Notes under the pieces: generated by a model | The model's input: only the letters and a program-made list of their open reading frames with translations | What the model was told of the DNA's origin: nothing | The model's database searches: none | Translations under genes and position numbers: made by a program | Assembly (NCBI GenBank): GCA_946408315.1 | Contig: CAMJRV010000032.1 | Location: 1-12,192 of the forward strand | From: an uncultured Bacillota bacterium | GTDB lineage: Bacteria; Bacillota; Clostridia; Peptostreptococcales; Anaerovoracaceae | Direction: 5' to 3' | Length of the DNA: 12,192 nucleotides | Shown: piece after piece, positions 6,523-12,192 of the stretch | Layout: each line of letters starts with the position of its first letter | Position numbering within the stretch: position 1 is the stretch's first letter

Positions 6523-7338
6523 ATGAATATTTTAGTAACCTTAAACGCAAATTACCTGAAGCCCTTGCGGGTTATGCTGAAGTCTCTGTTTCAGAACAAT
6601 GAAGGGGAGTACTTTCAGATCTATTTGATACATACAAGCCTGACAGAGGAAGAACTCGAAGCTTTGCGCCAGTTTATCGAGGTGCATGGCAGTCATTTGC
6701 ATGACATTCGTGTCGGTGAGAACTTTTTCAGTGATGCTCCGATCCTGCTGCACTATACGAAAGAAATGTATTTTCGCCTTTTAGCCTACCAATTGCTGCC
6801 GGAAAGCCTGGATCGAATTCTGTATCTCGATCCGGACATCCTCGTTTTAAACCGAATTCGGGGCCTTTATGAAACGGAGCTTTCAGATTACCTTTATGCT
6901 GCTGCTTACCATGATAAAATATCAGTGAAAGAAATCAATAAACTGCGTCTTCTTCCCTATGAAATTGACGAATACTTCAATTCGGGCGTACTGCTTATGA
7001 ATCTGGAGCAGCTTAGAATTCAGGCCGACGAGAAGGAAATCTATCGTTTTGTGGAAGAAAACCGCTCCAAGCTGATCATGCCAGATCAGGACATCCTGAA
7101 TGCTCTTTATGCAAAGCAAATCAAAAAACTTGACGAGAAGCTTTATAACTATGATGCGCGTTACTATAGCTATTACAAGTTAATCAGCAACGGAGTCTAT
7201 GATATGGAGTACATCATTAACAACACGGTAATTCTGCATTTCTGCGGGAAAAAGAAGCCCTGGACCAAACGGTACAACGGCAAATTCCACTCCTTGTATA
7301 AGCATTATGAGAAGTGTGCAAATGAAGTTGAAATATGA
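6523..7338 (+). CDS. Glycosyltransferase family 8 protein
   Basis: A 271-residue GT-A-fold glycosyltransferase of family 8 (LgtC/GatL-like). The N-terminus MNILVTLNANYLKPLRVML is the nucleotide-binding first strand. The DxD metal-binding motif is Asp103-Pro-Asp105 in RILYLDPDILVL. Further family motifs are YFNSGVLLMNL (151-161), PDQDILN (187-193), and ILHFCGKKKPW (237-247), which carries the conserved late histidine. No signal peptide or membrane segment is visible, so it should be cytoplasmic and use a UDP-sugar donor to modify a cell-surface glycan precursor or other acceptor. Donor and acceptor cannot be deduced. The ribosome-binding site is GAGGG (6506-6510), somewhat far (12 bases) from the ATG. 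It is probably co-regulated with the preceding MarR through the shared operator. No other envelope genes lie nearby. Confidence 0.9.
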   Translation: MNILVTLNANYLKPLRVMLKSLFQNNEGEYFQIYLIHTSLTEEELEALRQFIEVHGSHLHDIRVGENFFSDAPILLHYTKEMYFRLLAYQLLPESLDRILYLDPDILVLNRIRGLYETELSDYLYAAAYHDKISVKEINKLRLLPYEIDEYFNSGVLLMNLEQLRIQADEKEIYRFVEENRSKLIMPDQDILNALYAKQIKKLDEKLYNYDARYYSYYKLISNGVYDMEYIINNTVILHFCGKKKPWTKRYNGKFHSLYKHYEKCANEVEI

Positions 7339-7400
7339 AACGAACCTGCGAATTCTTAGGATGAAGTGTCGGCAGGAGTAATCTACTGCTATCAGAATTA

Positions 7401-7420
7401 CAATATCTTAAAAGATATTG
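7401..7420. repeat. Perfect 9+2+9 inverted repeat abutting the helicase promoter
   Basis: CAATATCTT (7401-7409) and AAGATATTG (7412-7420) are exact reverse complements separated by AA. The right arm ends inside the -35 hexamer (7418-7423). The element is AT-rich with a tiny loop and no following T-run, so it resembles a protein-binding operator more than a terminator. No second copy is seen in the window. Confidence 0.6.
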
Positions 7421-7446
7421 CATTGCAGAACGTATGTTTGTATAAT
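7418..7446 (+). promoter_or_regulatory. Promoter of the Lhr-type helicase gene
   Basis: TTGCAT (-35, 7418-7423) and a consensus TATAAT (-10, 7441-7446) are separated by exactly 17 bases. Transcription would start near 7453, leaving a leader of about 26 bases with AGGAG (7468-7472) 6 bases before the ATG. The helicase therefore has its own transcription start despite lying only 140 bases after the glycosyltransferase. Confidence 0.75.
7427..7440. promoter_or_regulatory. Candidate LexA (SOS) box in the helicase promoter
   Basis: AGAACGTATGTTTG matches the Bacillus/clostridial SOS box CGAACRNRYGTTYG-like consensus at every position of the inner GAACRNRYGTTY core; the first base deviates (A for C). 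It fills the spacer between -35 and -10 and ends right at the -10, where LexA would block RNA polymerase. Lhr helicases have been linked to DNA damage responses in other bacteria, which fits. LexA itself is not in the window. Confidence 0.6.
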
Positions 7447-7478
7447 GCTTGTAAAATGATAGATCGCAGGAGACGCCT

Positions 7479-10400
7479 ATGTCAAAAAATTCACTGGAAA
7501 TCTTTCATAGTCTGACGGAGCGGTGGTTTACCAGCACCCTTGGTTCCCCTACGGCAGTTCAGGAGCAGGCCTGGCCGGTAATTGCCGAAGGCAGGCATAC
7601 GCTGGTATCCGCGCCGACCGGTACCGGTAAGACTCTTACGGCTTTTTTGGTATTTATCGACAGGCTGCTGGAACAGGCGGGAAACGGCAGTTTAAAGAAT
7701 GAACTCCAGCTGATCTATATCTCACCCCTTAAATCACTGGCCGGTGACATCCGGGAAAACCTGCGCCGTCCGCTGGAAGGAATTCTGGAGGAACGGTTAA
7801 AAGCAGGGGTTTCATCAGCCGACGCAGAGCTTCGCATCGGCGTGCGAACCGGCGACACCACCCAAACAGAACGGAACCGGATGATTAAGAACCCGCCTCA
7901 TATTCTGATTACGACGCCCGAATCCTTATATTTGATGCTGACCAGTCAGTCCGGGCAGAAAATTCTGCACACAGCCAAGGCCATCATCATAGATGAACTG
8001 CATGCCCTGATCGATTCCAAGCGAGGGGCCCACCTGATGATGTCTGCCGCGAGACTGGACAGGCTGTGCGGACAGCCGCTGCAGCGGATCGGCTTATCGG
8101 CGACCATTGAGCCGTTAAGCGTTGCGGCTCAGTATCTGTCGCCTGACCCGGTGACGGTGGTTGCTCCCAAGATGGAGAAGAAGATTCGGATTGAAGTGAT
8201 CAGTCCCCTGGTGGAACAGAGGACCGCGATGAAGGACCCGATCTGGCAGGAGCTGGCGAAAAAGGTCTATGCGTATTGCGGAGGTGCAGGCAGCGCCATC
8301 GCCTTTGTAGAAGGGCGGGCCTATGCGGAGAAGCTGGCCTATTTTATCAATCAGATCGGAGGAGAGGGCTTTGCCCGGACGCATCATGGCAGTTTATCCA
8401 AAGAACAGCGTTTTGAGGTAGAGCAGGCATTGCGCAGCGGTAACCTGAGGCTGCTATGCGCCACTTCCTCCATGGAACTGGGCATAGACGTGGGCGAGAT
8501 CGACCAGGTGTTCCAGATCGGTTGCCCCCGTTCCATCTCCAGCACCATGCAGCGATTGGGCCGGGCGGGGCACAGTCCTCGACGGATCAGCGTCATGCAC
8601 ATGTTTCCCAGGGAAGCGGCGGAAGGCCTCTATTGCGGACTTACCGCGGAGGTCGCACGCCAGGGCGGGATCGAGTATTCCAAGCCGCCGCGGCTTTGTT
8701 TTGATATCCTGGCCCAGCACCTCGTATCGATGGCCTGCGGCAGCGGCTATTGCGTCGAGGATGTCATGGCCCTTCTGCCCCGCGCCTATCCTTTCCGTGA
8801 TGTGACAGAGGAGGATGTCCGGGAAATCCTCCGCATGCTGTCGGGGGATTACGAGCATGAGCGGGATATCCCCGTCCGTCCCAGGATCCTCTATGACCGG
8901 ATTCATGATAGTGTTCTTGGGGACGCTTACAGCCGGATGCTGGCCGTCAGCGGGGGAGGGACGATTCCGGACCGGGGATTATATACTTGTCGGACGGAAA
9001 GCGGCGTCAAGCTGGGTGAACTGGATGAGGAATTTGTCTTTGAAACGAGGATCGGAGACCGGTTTCTGCTCGGTACCTTCGCCTGGCAAGTCGTCAACAT
9101 CATGAAGGACGCCGTCATTGTAGCCCCGACAAATACAGCCGGGGCCAAACTGCCTTTTTGGCACGGAGACCTCAAAGGGCGAAAGCTGCGGACCGGTATG
9201 GCCTTTGGAGGGATATTCCGCAGGCTGACCCAGGCGGATCAGTCCGGTTCGATGTTAAAGGAACTGGAAAATCTGGGTCTTGACGAGGCTGCCGCCCAAA
9301 GCGCGCTGGGATTCTTGAAGCGTCAGCTTCAGAGTACCGGAATCCTGCCGGATGACCGGACGATCGTAATAGAACATTTTATGGACGAAAACAGTAACCA
9401 TCAGATGATGGTGCATTCCGTATTCGGCCGTCCGGTAAATGAGCCGCTGTCCATGCTGGTCAAAGAAGCGGCAAACCGCCGTATGGAGACGACCATCAAC
9501 TGTGTGGCCGACGATGACGGATTTTTGTTGTTTCCCTATGACGGAAGCCCGCTGCCTCAGGGCCTGCTTCAGGAGGTTTCGCCGACTGCCGCCCGGCAGA
9601 TCGTCGCAGCGCTCCTTCCTGCCACGCCGCTCTATAGTATGAATTTCCGCTATAACTCCTCCCATGCTCTTTTGATGGGGGTAAAAAGCAATAAACGCCA
9701 GCCTCTCTGGGTTCAGCGGATGAGAAGCGCAGAGCTGCTTTCCTCCCTGGTGGAGCAGGAGAATCACCCTCTGATACGGGAGACCAAACGGGAATGCATG
9801 GAGGATTACTGGGATCTGCCGGGAGTCGAATATCTCTTGAATGGAATACAATCGGGCGATATTCAAATTCGAGAGCTTTACCTCGATGTACCGTCGCCCA
9901 TGTCTCTCTCGCTGAGACGTCAGACAGAGGCCAGCATGATGTATGATTATGCGCCGACGCCCCAGAGCATCCATCAGGCCACGGCAGAAGCTTTAAAGAA
10001 GGCGGAAGCGATTACCCCCGCTCCTGAGCAATTGGCAAATGTATCCGAGCGGATCAAGCTTCCGGAAGATGAACAGCAGCTTCATTCCCTGCTGATGATG
10101 GAAGGCGATCTGATTGCAGGGGAGCTTGCGGTTCCGATTGAATGGCTGGAGGCGCTGGCGGACAGGGGACGGGCCCGGTATATTGAGCCGGGATTGTGGA
10201 TTGCAGCCGAGCAGGAGCAGGAATATGCCAAAGCTTTGACCGGCAGAGACATTAAAGCTGGAACGCGTCTTGTTCAGCGGCTGTTGAGATATCGGGGAGC
10301 AAAATCATCTGATGAAGTTGCGGAGCGTTATCTTTGGACGGATGAGACGGCCCTTGAACTTCTGACCCAACTCTGTACAGAGGGAAAGGCGGTAGAACAG

Positions 10401-11615
10401 GAGGAACTGTATTATCATGCCGGTCTTTATGACCGGGCCAGAAGAGAAACGGTCAAAAGCCGCCGTCGTCAGGTAACCACCTTGCCGGCGGAGCGATATG
10501 CGTCCCTGCTGGCGAGCCGGATGAAGATCTCGGCTCCGGCGGCTGAGCAGCTGGAGGCAGCGCTGAAAACGCTCATCGATCAGCCGTTTCCGGCAGAAGT
10601 CTGGGAGAATACCCTTCTGCCTGCCCGAGTGGAAAATTATCGCCCGGAGCTGATAGACGCCTTTTTATCTCATGGAACTTTATTCTGGCAGCTCAGTTCC
10701 GACGCCAGGCTCTCATATCAGCCAACCGGTGATATCGATTGGGAGGCGGACCTGTCGGAAATCCTGGAATCTCTGGACGGCAGCGAAAAGGTGATTTACC
10801 AGGCCTTATTGAACTATGGAGCCAGCTTTATGCAGCGGTTGAACGGGCTGGTGGAAGGCTCGCCTTATGATACTCTGCTCCAGCTTGCAGCCAAAGGACT
10901 CGTGAGCGCGGACAGCTTTATTCCCGTCCGGCAATGGCTGGACCGTGACAGACTGCAAAAGAGTACGGCCCGGCAGCGGGTCAATGCTCGAATGAAGATC
11001 CTTTCCACCGGGCGATGGGAAGTAATCCGTCCCCTCAAGCTTCTGACCGCCGAACAGCAGCTTAACCGTAATTTCGACCGGGCGGTGATCCTTTGCCGGG
11101 AGACGATTCAGAGGATTCCGTGGAGTAAGGCGCTGGAAACACTGCGCATATGGGAATATACCGGCCAGGTCCGCCGCGGTTATTTTATCGAAGGTTTGTC
11201 GGGAATCCAATTTATCCGGGAAAAGGATTATGCGGGAACGATACTGACGTTAGAGCAGCCGCAGGATCAGATCGTATGGCTGAGCGCCGTCGATCCGGCT
11301 CAGCCCTGGGGGAAAAGTCTGCCTCATAGGCCGGACAGAAAATTTCATAATCTTCCCGGTACGGTCGTCGCCCTGCGGGCTGGTGTACCTGTGGCCGTGA
11401 TGGAACGTCAGGGCAGGAGCCTTCGGGTTTTTGAACCGGACGATCTGGCCGAGGCCCTTCATATTTTCGCTCAGGCCTACGACGGGCGCAGGCTGTTCCC
11501 GGCTCAAAACAGGATCGTGGTAAAAGATTATCCTCAGGAAGCCGCCGAAGCGCTTGGCCGCGCCGGTTTCAGCCGTGAGCTGCAGGATTACGTACTCTAT
11601 CGGTCTTATCGATAA
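7479..11615 (+). CDS. lhr: Lhr-type large superfamily 2 DNA helicase (full-length class)
   Basis: A 1378-residue DEAD/DEAH ATPase, within the size class of full-length Lhr proteins (about 1500 residues) and longer than Lhr-core proteins (about 850-900). RecA domain 1 has Walker A APTGTGKT (45-52), motif Ia SPLKSL (82-87), Ib TTPESL (145-150), the DELH box (172-175) and motif III LSATI (206-210). RecA domain 2 has AFVEGR (275-280), motif V CATSSMELGIDVG (327-339) and motif VI QRLGRAGH (358-365). After these come the winged-helix and beta-barrel parts of the Lhr core, to about residue 850. The last 500 or so residues probably form the C-terminal Lhr module of tandem winged helices; this rests on length and predicted helical pattern only. 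Lhr enzymes translocate 3'-5' on single-stranded DNA and unwind RNA:DNA or DNA duplexes in repair. The start has AGGAG 6 bases upstream. A possible LexA box lies in its promoter. Composition is GC-richer than the preceding genes. Confidence 0.92.
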   Translation: MSKNSLEIFHSLTERWFTSTLGSPTAVQEQAWPVIAEGRHTLVSAPTGTGKTLTAFLVFIDRLLEQAGNGSLKNELQLIYISPLKSLAGDIRENLRRPLEGILEERLKAGVSSADAELRIGVRTGDTTQTERNRMIKNPPHILITTPESLYLMLTSQSGQKILHTAKAIIIDELHALIDSKRGAHLMMSAARLDRLCGQPLQRIGLSATIEPLSVAAQYLSPDPVTVVAPKMEKKIRIEVISPLVEQRTAMKDPIWQELAKKVYAYCGGAGSAIAFVEGRAYAEKLAYFINQIGGEGFARTHHGSLSKEQRFEVEQALRSGNLRLLCATSSMELGIDVGEIDQVFQIGCPRSISSTMQRLGRAGHSPRRISVMHMFPREAAEGLYCGLTAEVARQGGIEYSKPPRLCFDILAQHLVSMACGSGYCVEDVMALLPRAYPFRDVTEEDVREILRMLSGDYEHERDIPVRPRILYDRIHDSVLGDAYSRMLAVSGGGTIPDRGLYTCRTESGVKLGELDEEFVFETRIGDRFLLGTFAWQVVNIMKDAVIVAPTNTAGAKLPFWHGDLKGRKLRTGMAFGGIFRRLTQADQSGSMLKELENLGLDEAAAQSALGFLKRQLQSTGILPDDRTIVIEHFMDENSNHQMMVHSVFGRPVNEPLSMLVKEAANRRMETTINCVADDDGFLLFPYDGSPLPQGLLQEVSPTAARQIVAALLPATPLYSMNFRYNSSHALLMGVKSNKRQPLWVQRMRSAELLSSLVEQENHPLIRETKRECMEDYWDLPGVEYLLNGIQSGDIQIRELYLDVPSPMSLSLRRQTEASMMYDYAPTPQSIHQATAEALKKAEAITPAPEQLANVSERIKLPEDEQQLHSLLMMEGDLIAGELAVPIEWLEALADRGRARYIEPGLWIAAEQEQEYAKALTGRDIKAGTRLVQRLLRYRGAKSSDEVAERYLWTDETALELLTQLCTEGKAVEQEELYYHAGLYDRARRETVKSRRRQVTTLPAERYASLLASRMKISAPAAEQLEAALKTLIDQPFPAEVWENTLLPARVENYRPELIDAFLSHGTLFWQLSSDARLSYQPTGDIDWEADLSEILESLDGSEKVIYQALLNYGASFMQRLNGLVEGSPYDTLLQLAAKGLVSADSFIPVRQWLDRDRLQKSTARQRVNARMKILSTGRWEVIRPLKLLTAEQQLNRNFDRAVILCRETIQRIPWSKALETLRIWEYTGQVRRGYFIEGLSGIQFIREKDYAGTILTLEQPQDQIVWLSAVDPAQPWGKSLPHRPDRKFHNLPGTVVALRAGVPVAVMERQGRSLRVFEPDDLAEALHIFAQAYDGRRLFPAQNRIVVKDYPQEAAEALGRAGFSRELQDYVLYRSYR

Positions 11616-11678
11616 TTACCGGGGAAGTAATATCGATGATTGCCGAGGAAGCAATATCGATAATTATAGGGGAAGAAA
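11607..11678 (+). repeat. Three 24-base tandem repeats overlapping the helicase stop codon
   Basis: The units are 11607-11630, 11631-11654 and 11655-11678, each beginning TATCGAT. Units 1 and 2 agree at 20 of 24 positions and units 1 and 3 at 21 of 24. Unit 1 includes the last two helicase codons and its TAA. Units 1 and 2 each form CGAT-bulge-ATTRC stems with GYAAT-ATCG, with purine-rich 7-base loops (CGGGGAA, CGAGGAA). In unit 2 both sides of one pair have changed (A-T to G-C), keeping the stem. Unit 3 has lost most pairing. The rest of 11616-11747 contains only the candidate promoter of the next gene, and no clear terminator. Confidence 0.85.
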
Positions 11679-11695
11679 TGGCAGGCTGAGGAAAC

Positions 11696-11724
11696 TGGAC
11701 CGGGAAACTTTCCTGATATATAAT
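11696..11724 (+). promoter_or_regulatory. Candidate promoter of the secreted stalk-domain protein
   Basis: A consensus TATAAT (11719-11724) has TGGACC (11696-11701, four of six -35 matches) 17 bases upstream. The predicted start near 11731 leaves a short leader with the AGGGGGGA ribosome-binding site (11735-11742 region) before the ATG at 11748. The weak -35 lowers confidence. Confidence 0.5.
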
Positions 11725-11747
11725 ATAGAAAAAAGAGGGGGGATCGT

Positions 11748-12192
11748 ATGAAAAAGAGATTAATCAGTATGTTGGTGTTCGCGGCACTGTTCATCAGCAA
11801 TGGGGCGGGTACGACAGTTACTTCATTTGCCGCGGACAACAGCGTAAACGTTGCGCTGCCAAATTTAAAGGTAACGGTCAATGGACAGGTGGTAAATAAC
11901 GATTACAGCAAGTACCCGTTTATCGTTTATAAAGATATCACATACTTTCCGATGACGTTCAGCGACTGCAGGTTCTTAGGGGTCGAATCGACATGGAAGG
12001 GAGATAAAACCGGTCTTTTTGTGGATTCAACAGGTGTTACCGCGGCCTATCATCCCTATCTGTCATCGGTGAAGAACAAAAAAAATGGTACGGCGAAAAT
12101 TGCGGGCTTTCCGATCAAAGTAAATGGCAAGATGATCGACAACAGCAAAGAAGAATATCCGCTTCTTTCCTTCAGAGACATCACCTATTTTC
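11748..12192 (+). CDS. Secreted protein with copper-amine-oxidase-like (stalk) repeats, 3' truncated
   Basis: The frame is open from ATG 11748 to the window end (148 codons). The first 28 or so residues are a Sec signal peptide: MKKR, a hydrophobic core (LISMLVFAALFI), then a cleavage site near SFA-AD. The mature part has two related segments, about 39-70 (LKVTVNGQVVNN, YKDITYFPMTF) and about 119-148 (FPIKVNGKMIDN, FRDITYF). These match the VNG...D.TY(F/V)P pattern of copper amine oxidase N-terminal-like or 'stalk' domains, which are common in exported proteins of Firmicutes and are thought to be binding or spacer modules, not oxidase catalytic domains. The ribosome-binding site is very strong. 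The C-terminal part that would reveal the specific role is outside the window. Confidence 0.85.
   Translation, partial: MKKRLISMLVFAALFISNGAGTTVTSFAADNSVNVALPNLKVTVNGQVVNNDYSKYPFIVYKDITYFPMTFSDCRFLGVESTWKGDKTGLFVDSTGVTAAYHPYLSSVKNKKNGTAKIAGFPIKVNGKMIDNSKEEYPLLSFRDITYF

Noticed and set aside
7339..7356. CGAACCTGCGAATTC just after the glycosyltransferase as a second SOS box
   Set aside because: Only the left half (CGAAC) fits; the right half should be GTTC/GTTT but is GAAT, so there is no dyad.
7401..7420. Palindrome as a rho-independent terminator of the glycosyltransferase gene
   Set aside because: The stem is AT-rich, the loop is only two bases, and no T-run follows.
5883..7470. AT-rich marR-glycosyltransferase region as a mobile element
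   Set aside because: No transposase, integrase, tRNA attachment site or terminal repeats are visible. The 15-base repeat sits at promoters and is better explained as an operator.
9255..9974. Minus-strand open frame (239 codons) inside the helicase gene
   Set aside because: Antisense to a continuous Lhr reading frame, with Arg/His/Leu-rich composition typical of shadow frames.
11607..11678. 24-base repeats as a CRISPR array
   Set aside because: The units are directly contiguous with no spacers, only three in number, and no cas genes are nearby.

Overview
The window looks like a chromosomal segment of a low-to-moderate GC Firmicute, probably a clostridium-like anaerobe. The signs are a Gram-positive-type PTS operon with a BglG/MtlR regulator and an HPr carrying both His15 and Ser46, strong purine-rich ribosome-binding sites, a GAAC-N4-GTTT type LexA box, and a secreted protein with copper-amine-oxidase-like 'stalk' repeats. 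All genes read on the + strand. I cannot assign a genus from sequence alone.

Region 1 (1-5841) is a tightly packed hexitol PTS operon, cut at its 5' end. It holds the C-terminal part of a mannitol-type EIICB permease (mtlA), an MtlR-type PRD activator, a free-standing EIIA (mtlF), a FruK/PfkB-type sugar-phosphate kinase, a zinc-dependent dehydrogenase resembling L-sorbose-1-phosphate reductase (SorE), and an HPr. It ends in a rho-independent terminator. No mtlD (mannitol-1-phosphate 5-dehydrogenase) is present in the visible part, although the classical Firmicute mtl operon ends with it. Stereochemistry suggests an alternative route: a SorE-type enzyme oxidises the carbon next to the phosphorylated carbon. 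On mannitol-1-phosphate this would give fructose-1-phosphate, which the neighbouring FruK-like kinase would turn into fructose-1,6-bisphosphate. This is the most interesting hypothesis in the window.

Region 2 (5842-7338) is more AT-rich by eye. It contains a MarR-family regulator and a family 8 glycosyltransferase. Each is preceded by the same 15-base operator-like sequence (TAGTTTGGCGCCTAA) just downstream of a candidate -10 box, so the MarR protein probably represses itself and the glycosyltransferase.

Region 3 (7339-11615) is a large Lhr-type superfamily 2 helicase of 1378 residues. Its promoter has a consensus -10, a LexA/SOS-box match filling most of the spacer, and a perfect 9+2+9 inverted repeat abutting the -35. 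This suggests DNA-damage control of a repair helicase.

Region 4 (11607-12192) has three 24-base tandem repeats overlapping the end of the helicase gene. The first two can form matching bulged stems with a compensatory base-pair change. After them comes the start of a secreted protein with two copper-amine-oxidase-like stalk repeats, cut off by the window end.
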